64,000 bases of DNA from Lactarius indigo (Eukaryota; Basidiomycota; Agaricomycetes; Russulales; Russulaceae). The stretch is taken from contig JAFKAC010000016.1 of the NCBI GenBank assembly GCA_025766275.1, positions 186,001-250,000 on the forward strand, read 5' to 3'. Shown here piece by piece: positions 46,037 to 59,301 of the stretch. The notes beneath the pieces were generated by a model that saw nothing but the letters and a program-made list of their open reading frames with translations, ran no database searches and was not told the origin of the DNA. Position numbers and translations under genes: made by a program. Numbering within the stretch: position 1 is the first letter of the stretch; each line of letters starts with the position of its first letter.

Positions 46037-49000
46037 TTCGTCCAGCCCCCTTGGCGGTTGGATATCGTTGGTAGAAGTCTTTGATGATGTCTGTGGCGTG
46101 GGTCATGTTCGTTGCGGGTTCCCATGTGTTATCGCTTGATGGGAATCCCTTCCACTTTACTAGGTAGTGGAGTTTGCGCCCCCTTCCTCGTTCCTGGGCG
46201 TCTTCGATCTGCTCCACTTCATACTCCTCTTCTCCATCGATAAGGTCCGGTGGAGGGCGGGTATAGTTTGCGCCATGCATCTCCGTTTCCTTGTATGGTG
46301 TTAGAAGGTTCGCGTGGAATACTGGGTGTATTTTCCATGATGCCGGAAGTTCCAGTTCGTACGAAACATCTGATAGAACCTTGACGATTTTAAAGGGTCC
46401 GTACCGTTTTGGGGCTAGTTTGCTTGTGGGGTAGAAGGTGCGGAGATTGGTCCCTTCTAACCATACTTGATCCCCTTGCTGATAAGGTGTGAACCCTGTT
46501 TTTCCCCGTTGGGCCATGAGGTGTTGTGCGTGTTTGATACTATCTTGCGCATGTTGCCGGAGTATTTGCAACTCTTCCAATCTTCGATCCACCATGGGGC
46601 TGTATGATGGTTTTGGTGTCCACGTAGTTCGTGGTTCCCATCCCATAATGAGAGAGAAGGGGGAATGCCTGGTGGTGGCGTTTCTCCAAGAATTGTGAGC
46701 GAATTGCGCCATGGGTAGCAGTTCCACCCAGTTGTCCTGTTGTACGTTACACCAATGTCGCAAGTATTGTTCTAACCATTGGTTTGTTCGTTCTGATTGA
46801 CCATCTGTTTGCGGATGATACGCTGATGATACGTTTTGCTGTATCCCCAACGTTTTACACAGTTGTCGCATGAACATAGACGCGAATCTTGGATCTCAAT
46901 CGGATATGATCCTTCGGGGTAGGCCATAGTGGGGATAGACATGTCGGAGATAAAGTTTTGCCACGCCTTCCGACGTTATGGCTTCGTTACATGGTATGAA
47001 TATTGCCGCTTTTGAGCAATCGTGGTCCGTGACGGTGAGGATTGAGTCAAACCCTTTTGATATCGGGAGTTTGACTATGAAGTCCATGGCTACCACTTCG
47101 AATGGTTCGGCCGATGGTTCGGTAGTGATGGGAAATAAGTGGGGCTTCTGTCGATGATGGTTGATCTTATTGCTTTGGCACGTTGCACACCCCTTGACGT
47201 AGGCTTCCACATCTTTGCGCATGTTGGGCCACCAGAAGTCGCGTCGTAATAGCTCTTGAGTGTTTGCAATTCCTGGGTGTCCTGCGCTTGGAGTATCGTG
47301 GAAAAAGGTGATTACCCCCCGTTTAAGTTCGTTGTTTCCCACAACAACGAGCGCATCGCCCTTCCACCACAGCCCATCGTGTTTCTTTAGGTTGTGGGGT
47401 TCTATCCACGGGAGGAGTGCTGCTTCGTCCATATTTTGTGCAATTTGAGTCCATATATCCATGTCGTGCATGGATGTTTGGGTGACTTTGAGAAATACGT
47501 CATTTGGGAGTACTATGACGTGATCATTGTCACTGGTGCCGTCATCATAATCAGGTCTTCTTGATAAGGAGTCCGCTTGTGTATTCTTGGTGCCAGGGAT
47601 ATGTTTGAGTATAAAGTTGTACTCCGACAGCTCTTGGAACTCCCGTGCTACCCGTCGACTGATTTTTCTGGGTTCTTTCCAATATTGCAGGTTGGCATGA
47701 TCTGTGTGAATCGTTATTAAATGGGGGGATCCCACGAGATATGTTCGCCAAGTGCGTAACGCTTTGACAATCGCTAGTAGTTCCCTATCGTAAATGTCGT
47801 AATTGCGTTCGGCTTCTGATAGGGATTCGGAGTAGAATGCGACTGGATGCATCTTGTTGTCTTCTCCTTTCTGGTTCAGGACAGCCCCTAGGGCGTAACT
47901 TGAAGCGTCGACTTCAATTTCAAAGGGTTGGTCTAGTTTTGGGAATAACAAGACCGGTTCTGAACTGATTCGTTCTTTGATGGTGTCGAAGGCTTTTTGT
48001 CTGGCTTCCGTCCATTCCCAGGGGGCATCTTTCTTCGTGAGGTCGTGAAGGGGCCTCGCAATTGTAGAGAATCCCCGTATAAACCGCCGGTAGAAATTGC
48101 AGAATCCTAAGAAGGCTCGTACTTCTTTAAGTGATGTCGGCGCCTTCCATTCTCGAACTCCTTGTACTTTGACTGGGTCCATTCGCAGTTGTCCGTATCC
48201 AATGATTAGTCCCAGGTATTCCACCTCATAGACTTCAAACACGCATTTTTCCGGTTTGATGTATAGGTCGTGTTTGTCACAGAGGTCGAGGACTTGGTGT
48301 AGTACCATTCTGTGGTGGGCACGGTCGTCTGAGGTCGCGATCAGGATATCGTCCATGTAGACGATCACTTCTCCTGTCAACACTAACTCCCGGAAGATCG
48401 TGTCCATCATGGTTTGGAAGGTGCTAGGGGAGTTGGTGAGGCCGAAGAACATGACTCGCGGTTCGAATAACCCCTGATTTGTTTTGAACGCCGCCTTCCA
48501 TTCATCCCCCTGCTTGATTCGAACGTTATTGTATCCCCATCGGATATCAAGCTTCGAGTAAAGCCTTGCTTCTCGGATCTTGTCGATAAGTTCGGGGATT
48601 AGGGGGAGTGGATAGTGATTTTTTACAGTTAGTTCGTTGAGGCGGCGGTAGTCCTGTACCGGGCGTAGCTTCCCGTCCTTCTTTTTGATGAAGAAGAAGG
48701 GAGATGCGTAAGGGGACTTAGACGGTTGGATGTATTTCTTCTCCAGGTGTTCGGTTACGAATTCTGTTAGTTTTTCGTTTTCTGGGATTGTGAGTGGGTA
48801 TACTTTGCAATCCATTGTTTCAGGGGCAGTTGGAACTAGGTCGATGGCATGGTCCCACGGGCGTGAAGGGGGGAAGCGCTGAGACGCTTCTTCACTGAAA
48901 ACTTTCTGATGCCTCCGGTATTCTTCGGGGACCATCTCTTCAAAGGTTTTCTGGGGTCTTTTGGCCGCTTCTTGCTGTGCTAATTCTGATGCTGTTGTCG

Positions 49001-49616
49001 TTTTTCGCAGCCGGATACAAGGTTCGTCCTCTTCTTGTAGCCGTTCCCAGGCTAACTCGTCCAGTTGATACGTCTCCAATGCCTTGATAGTTGCTTCAAG
49101 AGGCATGGCTTCGTCGGACAGGTGCAGACTGGTGATGACCACTGGTTGGAATTCTTCATCGAGTGTGGCGTCTCGCCAGTGGAACTTGGGTTCAAAAGCC
49201 GTAAACCAGGGATATCCTAGTATGACTTCGTCGTTTCCTAAATCCGTAATGAGGAATCGAAGGTTTTGGGTCTTTCCTCCGGTTTTAACGGTGAGGTCGG
49301 TGAAAGATGTGATCTCTCCTCCTTGGTTGTGGGTTCCATCTACGTTCCATATCTTGATGGAGCATTCGGTAGGTAGCCAGGCTATTTTGAGTCGTTTCAG
49401 GAGGTTTGCACTTATGAAGTTATCTGTTGCGCCCGAGTCTACCAAAACATTTCGTTCGGCCATCGCGTGAGCAGATTTGAAAAGTACTGGAATTCGCATA
49501 GATCGGAATCTGCTATTGTACACGCTAAGTTTTAATGCTCTAGCCCAGGCCGCCGGGTTCAAGCGTTCAGAAAATCCTTCTTTTGTCCGAAGAGTTTGTC
49601 CACCATTAGTTCTCAT
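46029..49616 (-). pseudogene. pol: Element D pol: protease to chromodomain, one premature stop
   Basis: The ATG at 49616 overlaps the gag stop as ATGA. The frame holds KEGFSERLNPAAW, protease VDSGATDNF, RT with YMDDIL, RNase H VDASSYALGAVLNQ, the integrase finger (HDTPSAGHPG...CATCQSNK) and DDE core (MDFIVKLP, TDGQSERTNQ), and a chromodomain (YEVEQIED...LHYLVKWKGFPSSDNTW) near the end; it stops at 46029 without the extension seen in family 1. TGA at 46895-46893 falls in the SD-DPRF motif, where family 1 has an Arg codon. About 1195 codons in total. Apart from that single stop, which cuts integrase, it is complete. Confidence 0.92.
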
Positions 49617-51217
49617 ACTTCGGGTGTTTGGGCGAACAAGGCCGCTACTTGGGCGTCAGCTTGTTCCTCGTTGGAAAGGGGACGTGACGCAGTCATTGAG
49701 ATAGTGGCGGTGGTAGGGTCGTTTGTATTTGCGGCTTTAACGGTAGTGGTTGTTTTTTGAGGACAGAACCTGGAGATGTGTCCTTGTCCTCGGCATCGGA
49801 AGCATCTTCCTTCTTTCTGAAGTAACTTCTTTTCGTCCTCCGTCATTGCTGCTCGGGCGCGGGTTCGGCTGACGTCCATTGCGTTTGGGTCCCTAGTTTT
49901 GTTGAGAGCGTTCAGCCATTGGTCGCGGGAGGCTCCTCCCTTTTTGTCCGTTCTTCCTTTGGTGAGTCTATCTTTGAGGAGAAGATATTCTGCTTGCTGG
50001 AGCGTAACCGCCGTTTTCCAATCATCCCAGTCTACAGGGTGGTGGAACTTGATTGCGTTTATGACTAGCGCATTTGGGAGGCCTTTCTGGAAAATTTCCA
50101 GAGTAGTGGCCTCATCCTTGTTGTATCCTGCCTTATTGGCCAAGTTAGAGAACTTGGCTATATAGGTGTCGATGTCTTCTTTGTCCATTCGTAAATTCTG
50201 AATGGCGTGGCGGGCTTTTTGTTGTTGAGTAGTGTCGGTGTATGCCTGGGTAAACCTTGTTTCGATAGTGTTCCATAGGTTTTCGGCATTCATGGCTACT
50301 CCTCCCGCTAATTGGTCGGCTAGCCACTGTATTTGTTCTTCGACCCAGTCGTCTACTAATGGCCCTCGGATATACGAGAGGAGGGTCATAGCGCGTGAAT
50401 AAGGGAGGGTTAACTGTTGGACATTTGGGTTCATTCCGCGGTAGAGTGCGAAGGCGTTTAGGAAAGCTTTGCTGGTTTCTCGATCCCCGGTGAATTCTGG
50501 TGGGGGGTTTCCTCCGAGTCGCCCGTTCGGTGGGGGGAGTCCTCCAGCGGCGGGACCTGCTGCTGCTCCGCCGCCTCCACCTCCAGGCGCGCCGCCTCCG
50601 CCTCCAGGCGCACCGCCTCCACCTCCAGGCGCACCGCCTCCACCTCCAGGCGCACCGCCTCCATGATGGCTTCCTGTGCCTCCCGCAGCGCCTCCTCCGC
50701 TTGTCGACATACTTCCTCCCACAGGATATCCTCCACTACTTGCAGGATTCGCTGTCGAGGACCCTGCAGTTGGTTGCGAGGAGGTGAGGGTGGTAGAGAG
50801 TTGGGTGGTGGACATGTTGGCATATGATGCGAAGTCCACAGGTCGTTGGATGGTGGGCGTAAGGGTTGGGTTGTCTAAGTCGGGTTCGGAAGATGGTTCT
50901 TCGATATCGGAATCAGCCTCGATGGCGCTGATTTGTCCTTTCCCTGGTCCTAGGCCTAGGTGTGCAGGGACAGGTTTATAGGAGTACCAGGAGTGCTTTG
51001 AATCGGAGTAGGCAACGTAGGCCCAGATGTGTTGATCTTCAATATATTCGATTGGTTCGTATGTGAGTTTATCGGGGTCGTAGACGTAGTACCCTTCGTC
51101 GTGTGGAGTGTTCCTCCAAAGAGCGGTTCCTTTGATAGAAGGTCTTAGGTCGTCGTAAGGATGCCGCTCCAGGTACTCTTTGACGAACTGTGTTCAGCTT
51201 CGGCTGGTGAGAGCCAC
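49613..51217 (-). pseudogene. gag: Element D gag with non-ATG N-terminal extension
   Basis: From GTG at 51217-51215 (context CCACAGTGG) the frame reads VALTSR, then TGA at 51196-51194, then continues openly with GYYVYDPDK...PIEYIEDQHIW to the first ATG (50815-50813). Next comes a Gly/Pro repeat (PGGGGGAPGGGGG type, 50570-50670), the Retrotrans_gag domain (FLNAFALYRGMN, KEDIDTYIAKFSNLANKAGY), and a zinc knuckle, CFRCRGQGHISRFC. The part from the first ATG is intact (about 400 residues). The extension matches the pre-ATG block of family 1 in sequence and position. Confidence 0.85.
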
Positions 51218-51222
51218 TGTGG

Positions 51223-51233
51223 AGACTAGACTT
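51223..51233 (-). other. Element D primer-binding site, self-priming type
   Basis: Minus-strand AAGTCTAGTCT, 2 nt after the LTR, is the exact complement of AGACTAGACTT in the LTR (51465-51455), which starts 33 nt after the TATTTAA box. The pairing sequence differs from that of family 1, but both partners have changed together. Confidence 0.75.
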
Positions 51234-51235
51234 AA

Positions 51236-51802
51236 TGTAACGCCACTACAGGGGCGTTGAGTACGACCTGTACTAAGTCAGTCAATCGCTCGGTAGTCAA
51301 AGCTCGAAGGCTCGACTTCAGTAGAAATGGTGCACAAGAGTCACAAGGACGTGCGTCACTTGGACTGTAGAGGGAAGCTAAGACTCGAAGGCCTAGCGAA
51401 GACGAAGGTCGGAAACAGGGAGACTTCGCGGAGACGAGTGTAGTATTACACAAGAAGTCTAGTCTACCGTACAAGCTAGGCATGACTAGGGTTAAATAGA
51501 AATCGTACTGTATGGCCATCACAAACAGATGGCGCCATCGCCAAACCGAGGAAGAAAGGAGTGAACATAAAGGGAACAAGGTAGGGATATATCGAGAATA
51601 AAGGAGAATCACGTGGGGTTGCGCGTGAGAGGGGACAAGTCGGAAACTGGCACATGTCAAGCTTTATCAAAGGAGAACGTCGATAAGCAAGGTGCGTGAT
51701 AGGAACCAGGTAATCGTAAAGTCCGCGTAATCGTACAGGGCTCATATAGTGCGGGAAGGAAATAATGGTAAGGAATGAAGCGAGTCCAAGAAAATCGTAA
51801 CA
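51236..51802 (-). repeat. Element D 5' LTR
   Basis: Minus strand TGTTACGATTTTC...GGCGTTACA. TATTTAA is at about 51498-51492 and the inferred RNA start at 51465. The right target duplication AGACG is at 51803-51807. Confidence 0.93.
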
Positions 51803-53111
51803 AGACGGAGGCGTCCCGTTTGACCTACGAAGGACAGAACCACCAAGAGGACCACCCACCGGACCGCCCGGAGGAGGAGGTGGTGGTGGAGGTGGAGGAG
51901 GAGGTGGCGGGGACGCCGGAAGAGGAGGAAACGAAAAACTAACCGGCAAGCCACCTTCCATTTTTGACGGCGACAGACTCAAAGTAGACCAGTTCTTGAC
52001 ACAGTGGCACATCTACTGGGGGATGAACTTGGATGCCCCCATCATGCGCAATTATTACAGAAGATGTCTTCTGTTTCTTTCTTACATCAAGGGCGGAGCA
52101 GTCAGCGAATGGGTTCTATCCTTCCTGAACTGGCTCAACCGACAAATACAACGGGGGATCAGCCCCTACACTCGAGACTTATGGGACGCAGTGGCCGATG
52201 GCTTTAGCCAGCGGTTTGAGAATACGCTCGAACGCGAACAAGCCCAAGCAATACTGAGAAAAGGGTTCAAAATGATGGGGGAAGACATTGATAAGTACGT
52301 CAATGACTTCGAACAGCTCGCGCGGAAGGCTCACTACCGCCTCAACGAACCGCAAACTATCGACCTCTTCACGTTGGGTCTGCCGAAGGAACTATTCAAG
52401 AACGCGTTCCAATTCGACGACCCAACAATGTTTGATGACTGGAAGAGGGCTGTGCTCAAACGGCAGAAAAACTATATTCACCTTAAGGCCAGGCTCAACG
52501 AATACAAGAACACCTCGACGCCGCCAAAGAAGCAAAGCGGAAACGCAGGATGGACACTCCCACAAAACCTACCCCAGACAAACCCCTGGGCCATGGACAT
52601 GTCTGCAGATCGCGCCAAGGTGCGACTAGCAGGATCAGAAGACATCGATTTTAACAAGCTGCCCCATCACGACTGGCCCATGCCACCATTTCCACCATGA
52701 GGAGGCCCAGGAGCAAGGGGGAGAGGAAGAGGGGGATCTTGAAGGGACTTACGGAACGTCCTTTGCTATAACTGTCATGCTCCAGGACATCTTTCACGAA
52801 ATTGCCCGCACCCTCGCACACAGAGACAATGGCAAGCTATCCCATCAAGTAGCCGCATGACCGAGACCGCATGGCCTCCTCAGTGGCCTGCATCTCCCGG
52901 ACCCGTGTCACAATATGAACCTTCGCTGCCAGGGTACACCACACCGGCGCCCAGCATAGCCCCAACACCGCAGATAAATGCGGTTACCACAACAAAGACA
53001 GCCGGAGAACAAGCAAAGGAGTGGCTCACGCAAGTGGCCAACAGCACGGATGAAGTAAAGGACCTCATCCTTCAGGACCTGTGGGGAAAAGAGGGTTTTC
53101 GGGACGCCTGA
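51803..53111 (+). pseudogene. gag: Element C gag, C-terminal part
   Basis: It continues the frame broken at 43939 with GGVPFDLRRTEPPRG, a long Gly run and the capsid-like domain (MNLDAPIMRNYYRRC, EDIDKYVNDFEQLARKAHY). TGA at 52698-52700 and another at about 52739 replace CGA before the zinc knuckle CYNCHAPGHLSRNC. It ends at GKEGFRDA. Confidence 0.9.
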
Positions 53112-56100
53112 ACCCGTCAGTCTGGGTGAGGGCTTTACAATGTAATTCTGTAATTGTGACAACACGCTATCGATCTTTGTGAATCCCAGTGACTGTCAAA
53201 ACGGATTACAAAACGACTGAAACCAACGCGTTGATCGACTCTGGAGCGACCGACAATTTTATCAAGCCAAACATGGCAGCCCGGGCTGGCGTCCCGGTGC
53301 AGCAGCTAGAAACGCCGCGCAAAATATGGAACATAGACAACACGGAAAACAAAGCTGGGTTAATCACTCATTATGTTAACCTAGAGGTGAAAACACGAGG
53401 ACAGGTAAAAAGGATGACCTTTCTGGTAACCGACCTCGGCAGTGAAGACATGGTGCTGGGCTATCCTTGGCTCAGCGCCTTCGAGCCTATTATCAGCTGG
53501 GCGACAGCAACTATACGCCCCGACATGCAGCCAGTAGTACTAGCTACTACGGAACACCTGCTAACTAGTACCACTATTCGAGCCCTGACGGTGGCCGAAA
53601 AGAACGAAATCACGCTCGAACTAGAGCCAGAAGAACGAATATTCGCGTGGGCCACTACCTCAACGGAGTTGGCCATTCAAGCAAAGCAACAACAAAAGGC
53701 GGTAGAGCTGCCGTCGGCCTACACCGAGTTCAGCAAACTTTTCAGCGAACAGGCGTCGCACAGATTCCCCCCGGCGAGGCCCTGGGACCATGCCATCGAC
53801 TTCAAACCAACCGCACCAGCTGCAATCGACTGCAAGATATACCCGATGACGCAAAAGGAAGAGGGAGAGCTGAAGGAATTTCTCGACGAAAAGCTAAAGC
53901 AGGGCTACCTACGCCCTTCAATCTCCCCGTACGCCTCTTCTTTCTTCTTCATTAGAAAGAAGGATGGAAAACTATGCCCAGTGCAGGACTACCGAGTCAT
54001 TAATTCTCACACCATTCACAACCAGTACCCATTGCCGCTAATCCAAGACCTAATTCTCGACCTCAGTAATGCCCATATTTATACGAAGCTCAACATCAGA
54101 TGGGGCTACAACAACATATGCATTCGGGATGGTGATCAGGAAAAAGCAGCGTTCAAAACCAAATTCGGCCTCTTTGAACCAACAGTCATGTTCTTCGGCC
54201 TTACCAACTCCCCCGCAACCTTCCAAGCCATGATGAACCACATTTACCGTGACATGATCGCGAAGCACGAACGTCTAGGAACCACGATACGTGTCTATAT
54301 GGATGACATCGGCATTGCCACTCACTTCGACCATGATCTAGCCGCCCACGTCGAAGCTGTACGCAACGTCCTGCGCATTGCGCAGGAACACGACCTCTAC
54401 TTCAAGCTAGAAAAATGCCTGTTCCATCAGCCGCGTATGGATTACCTGGGGGTAATCCTTGAGAGGGGGGTGACCCAAATGGACCCCGTAAAAGTTCAAG
54501 GCATCAAAGACTGGCCAACGCCGACGAAAGTCAAGGACGTCCGCTCTTTTCTCGGTTTTTGCAACTTTTACAGACTGTTCATACGCGGCTTCGCAACCCA
54601 CGCCAAACCACTCACCAAGTTAACACGCAAAGACGAAGAATGGCGATGGGCAGAAGAAGAAGACAACGCGTTCAACACCCTCAAACGCCTGGTGACCGAG
54701 GAACCGGTATTGGCGCACCCCGTACTCCAGGACCCGTTTGAACTAGAAGTAGATGCATCGGGTTACGCGGTGGGAGCTGTACTATTGCAAAAGAAGTCTG
54801 ACGGAAAGTGACATCCCATAGGCTACTATTCCGCAACCCTCTCCGAAGCAGAACGAAATTACGACATCTACGACTTAGAATTACTAGCCATCGTCAAGGC
54901 ATTAAGAAACTGGAGACCATTGCTGGCGGGGGCTCCTCACAAGATTAAGATTTATTCGGACCACCTAAACCTACAGTATTGGAAATCGCCACAAAAGATT
55001 AGTAGGCGCGTCGCTAGGGAAGTACTCGAACTCTCTGAATACGACTTCGAGATTCACCACATCAAAGGAAAAAACAACGGCAGGGCCGATGCACTATCAT
55101 GACGACCTGATTACGACCAAGGAATAGAGGACAATAGCGAGGTAGTGGTGTTACCCCCAGAGGTCTTCGTCCGAGCCCTCAATACGACAAGAACACTCAC
55201 CCTCAATCCAAACCTAACTCAACCACGACACCAACAAGACGAGGAAGTGATTAAGATGTGGGCAGAACCCCATCGACTCAAGAAGATACAGGGAGAATGG
55301 TACAAGGACGGCAGGTTCGTAATTACGGGACCCGCATCAACACATTGGGTGCTAATTCACGACCACCATGATTTACCCATACACGGACATCTGGGAATTG
55401 CGAGGACCCAACACATCCTGGAGAGACACTACTGGTGGCCGCGATTGCGAAAAGATGTCTACGAATACGTCCAGGGGTGCGCCGAATGTCAGAGAAACAA
55501 AGTCAATACGCGTCCCATCCGCGCGGCTTTACACCCCATCACACCGGTACTCAAAGCACTCCCCTTCCAGACCGTAGCGATAGACTTCATCACCAAACTC
55601 CCAGTATCCGAGGGGTACGACAGCATCCTCACAGTCACTGACCACGACTGTAGTAAAGCCTCCGTGTTTATACCATGCTGAGAAGAAATAACGGCCGAAG
55701 GGACTGCCGCACTGTACGTCCGTCATGTTTTCAAACGGTTCGGGTTACCGCGCAAAGTCATCAGTGACCGGGGTCCACGATTCACATCCAAATTCATGAG
55801 GGAAGCATGCCGACTTCTGGGGATTCAGCAAAACATATCCATGGCATATCACCCACGCACTGACGGACAGTCAGAAAGAACCAATCAGTGGCTTGAGCAA
55901 TATCTACGCTTCTGGGTAAACGAGCGTCAAGATAACTGGACCACTTATCTACCAATCGCGGAATTCGCGCACAACAATTGGCCCCATGAACACACGAAAC
56001 AATCGCCGTTTCAGCTACTCATGGGATACGACCCACGAGCTGATTGGACCGATAAGCAGTCCCCTATTCCACAAGTAACCGCGCAGCTAACACAAATGAA

Positions 56101-56684
56101 AGAAGCCAGGGGCAACGCCCAACAACTCATGAAGAAGGCGCAAGAAGCATGGGTGCGCAACAAAGATACGCCCAAATTTCGCGTCAATGACCTTGTGTGG
56201 CTGGAGGGAAAACACCTTAGAACCAATCAGCCCACAGCAAAATTAGCGGCGCGACGCCATGGACCCTTTTGGGTGATACAGGTGATGTCGCCCTACAATT
56301 ATCGCCTAGAGCTTCCCATGCAGTGGACCATTCACCCAGTGTTCCACATTGATCTTCTCACACCATACAAACAAACTCCCCTTCACGGCGAAAACTTCAC
56401 ATGACCGCCACCAGAACTGATCGATGGAGAAGAGGAATACGAAGTCGAGGCCATTCTGGACTCCCGGCACTTCGGCAGGAAGAAACGTCTCCAATATCTT
56501 GTCAAATGGAAGGGCTATTCGGACTCGGAGAATCAGTGGGTCGATAAGGATGACGTCTTTGCACCGGAAGCAATTCGTCAATATTGAGAAACACAGGCAC
56601 ACGGGCATCAGGTTAAAACGAGCGGGGTAAAGGTTGAGGGAAGTTATCCCTCCTCTTCTCTTCGCTCTACCTCTACTTCCATGC
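53093..56684 (+). pseudogene. pol: Element C pol, cut off by element E
   Basis: From the GGGTTTT site (53093-53099): protease IDSGATDNF, RT YMDDIG at about 54297, RNase H VDASGYAVGAVLLQ, integrase finger and DDE core, chromodomain, then the start of the extension up to 56684. TGA codons near 53175, 54809, 55100, 55678, 56402 and 56585 replace Arg or Gln codons. The right part of the extension was displaced by element E. Confidence 0.9.
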
Positions 56685-57215
56685 TGTTACGTTTTGATTC
56701 GTACGGACTATACGGTTGTGACCCTTACTGTACCGGTTGCAACTACGGCGGTAAGGTAGATTAGTTGTGGACTTAACCACGGTGATACGGTAGTACAATA
56801 GGAGATACGGTACGATAGCTGACTGATGACGGATGCCACTAATACTGGTAGTAGTGGTATTAGGACTGAGATACTTACGCGATACGTTGGACGCTACTTT
56901 ACGGTGACTCATAGCAGCGCTTGAAAGCCTGCTCGACTTGTATTTAAACTGCCTTGTGAAGACCAAGATACGCCATCTTGGTCTTCTTAAATCGTCACTT
57001 GTTTCTAGTTCTCTTCTCTTCTCTCTTATCGTGTGCCATCTTTCGACTTCATCGCAATCTGTCAAGCAAGACGACTTCAGTGTGCCTCTGTGCATTCACC
57101 AGAATATACGCCTTGGGCCTTCGCGCTTTCAAGCCAGGACTCCCTTGAGAACCATTGCTGAGTTGTTACCGCCTCTAACGAGCTCAAGTCGAGCTAACGT
57201 CGTGACGATGTTACA
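56685..57215 (+). repeat. Element E 5' LTR
   Basis: 531 bp, TGTTACGTTTTGATTCG to GACGATGTTACA, with TATTTAA at about 56941, the hairpin, and the primer-binding site AAGACCAAGAT at 57218-57228. Confidence 0.93.
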
Positions 57216-57234
57216 TTAAGACCAAGATACCATC

Positions 57235-59301
57235 GTGGCTGTAACAACAAGAGACCAGTGGACAAGCTTCCGTCCTTACTCGCTCCCAAGAAGAGGAGAA
57301 CGTAACGTCCCCATGCGCTTTTTACAAGCTGCCAGTTGGAGGGAAAGACAAGAGGAAACCGGATATTTTGTGGAATTTAACGGACCTTCCAGGTTCCGCC
57401 CAGTTGAGTTTAACTTCGATCACTTGTGTTGGGTAGAAGTTACTTGGAATCCCATAGACTCCCAGTGGGACGTCATACGACCAGCTGGAGCTAGGTATCG
57501 TTGCGACATCAACGCGCGAGAGCTCAACAGTCGAGCTGATTGGGGCCCTATTGACGGGCAAGTACGAGAACACTCCACCGGAGAAGTAGTGTCCAAAGAA
57601 GACGAACAGAGTCAAGAAGAAAGCGAAGGCCGAGAGCCAAACCAAACAGAGACGAGCAGAGGAGCAATACAAGATCTCCTTATCGAACGAGCTGAGTCCG
57701 CTCACATCACAGAGCCAGAACCAATTCACATCCGATCACCAGCTATTATGGCAACGCTGACGCAAGCCATGGAAGAAGTGGCTATCGAAGAAGCGCGCGC
57801 AATAAGGGATGAGGCCCGCAATATTCTCATGCCCATCAACCCCGATACGGGCGTATGAATGACTGCAGACGACGCCGCAATATTTCGAGCAATAGGGTTG
57901 GACAGGGGAGACCCCCCGTCTGAACGACGACCAGTAATGGAACTGCCCCCAGGGATAGGAGGGCCGGGAGACGACCCACCGCCGCCACCTGGAGGAGGCA
58001 TTCCATTTGACCTGCGAAGGACCGAACCACCGAGAGGACCGCCCCACGCCCCGCCTGGAGGAGGGGGAGGCGGAGGTGGCGGCAACGGAGGAGGAGGTGG
58101 TGGAGGTGCCGGGGATAGAGGACACCCCAGCGAAAAGCTAACCGGCGAGCCACCTTCCATCTTTGACAGAGACAGACTTAAGGTCGACCAATTTCTCACA
58201 CAGTGGCATGTCTACTGGGGCATGAATCTGGACGCCCCCATCATGCGAAACGACTACAGGAGGTGCCTCCTGTTTCTCTCATACATCAAAGGAGGAGCAG
58301 TCAGCGAATGGGTCTTATCCTTCCTGAACTGGCTCAATCGACAAATACAACGAGGAATTAGCCCCTACACCCGAGGCCTGTGGGACGCTGTGGCTGACAG
58401 TTTCAGCCAGCGATTCGAAAACACATTAGAAAGGGAGCAGGCGCAGGCCATATTACGAAAAGGCTTTAAGATGGTAGGAGAGGACATTGACAAGTATGTC
58501 AACGACTTCGAGCAGCTAGCACGGAAAGCTCACTACCACCTCAACGAACCCCAAACCATCGACCTGTTCACGTCAGGTCTGCCCAAGGAATTATTCAAGA
58601 ACGCGTTCCAATTTGATGAACCAATAATGTTCGATGATTGGAAGAGGGCTGTCCTAAAGCGACAAAAAAACTACATCCATCTCAAAGCGAGGCTCAATGA
58701 GTACAAGAATATGACGACTCAGCCGAAGAAGCAGACCGGCAACGTGGGATGGGCCCTTCCACAGAACTTACCACAGACCAATCCATGGGCGATGGATACC
58801 TCCGCCGACCGCGCCAAAGTACGGTTGGCCGGATCCGAAGACATCGACTTCAACAAGTTACCCCATCACGATTGGCCAACGCCACCCTTCCCACCACGAG
58901 GGGGCCCTGGGGCCAGAGGACGAGGAAGAGGCGGATCTAGAAGGGACTTAAGGAACGTCCTTTGTTACAACTGTAACGCTCCAGGACACCTCTCACGAAA
59001 CTGCCCATACCCCCGACAACAGAGACAGTGGCAGAACACCCCATCCAGCAGCAGAATGACGGAGACCGCCTGGCCATCACAATGGCCGGGATCACCGGGC
59101 CCCACATCCCAGTATGAGCCATCGCTGCCGGGATATGTGACGCCAGCACCCAGCGCAACACCCGCACCGCAAATCAAGGCGGTAAAAACGGCAGGAGAAC
59201 AAGCGAAGGAGTGGCTAACACAAGTAGCCAACAGCACGGACGAGGTGAAAGACCTCATATTGCAAGATCTATGGGGGAAGGAGGGTTTTCAGAGCGCCTG
59301 A
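57235..59301 (+). pseudogene. gag: Element E gag, one premature stop
   Basis: It begins at GTG 57235 (ACCATCGTGGCTG) with AVTTRDQWTSF and the GYFVEFNG block. One TGA at 57856-57858 stands where other copies have CGA. It then continues through MTADDAAIFRAIG, the Pro/Gly linker, the capsid-like domain, the zinc knuckle CYNCNAPGHLSRNC, and stops after GKEGFQSA. This is the clearest full-length gag of the family: the single stop apart, it is open for 688 codons. Confidence 0.9.

Larger units (their letters stand above)
43940..51802 (-). mobile_element. Element D: complete Ty3/Gypsy chromovirus of a second family, with a third ORF
   Basis: This 7863-bp element has 567-bp LTRs (43940-44506, 51236-51802) and target duplication AGACG on both sides. 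Read leftwards: LTR, self-complementary primer site, gag, pol ending in a chromodomain, a separate ORF3, then the 3' LTR. The LTRs differ at four positions, all CpG transitions. Only two stops break the coding frames, one in the gag leader and one in integrase, both CGA-type positions. It is the least damaged element along with A. Confidence 0.96.
42644..56684 (+). mobile_element. Element C: family-1 chromovirus, inserted in B, split by D and by E
   Basis: Segments 42644-43939 and 51808-56684 belong to one element. Gag breaks at AGACG|TGTAACG (43939/43940) and resumes after AGACG (51803-51807) in the same frame. Pol then breaks at 56684 where the LTR of element E begins. The 3' end should lie to the right of the window. 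The left flank CATAA (42639-42643) is its target site in B. Many CGA-to-TGA stops show it is inactive. Confidence 0.92.

Noticed and set aside
56685..57215. Reading this LTR as the 3' LTR of element C
   Set aside because: It differs strongly from the 5' LTR of C at 42644, interrupts C pol before its end, and is followed directly by a primer-binding site and gag, so it is the 5' LTR of E.
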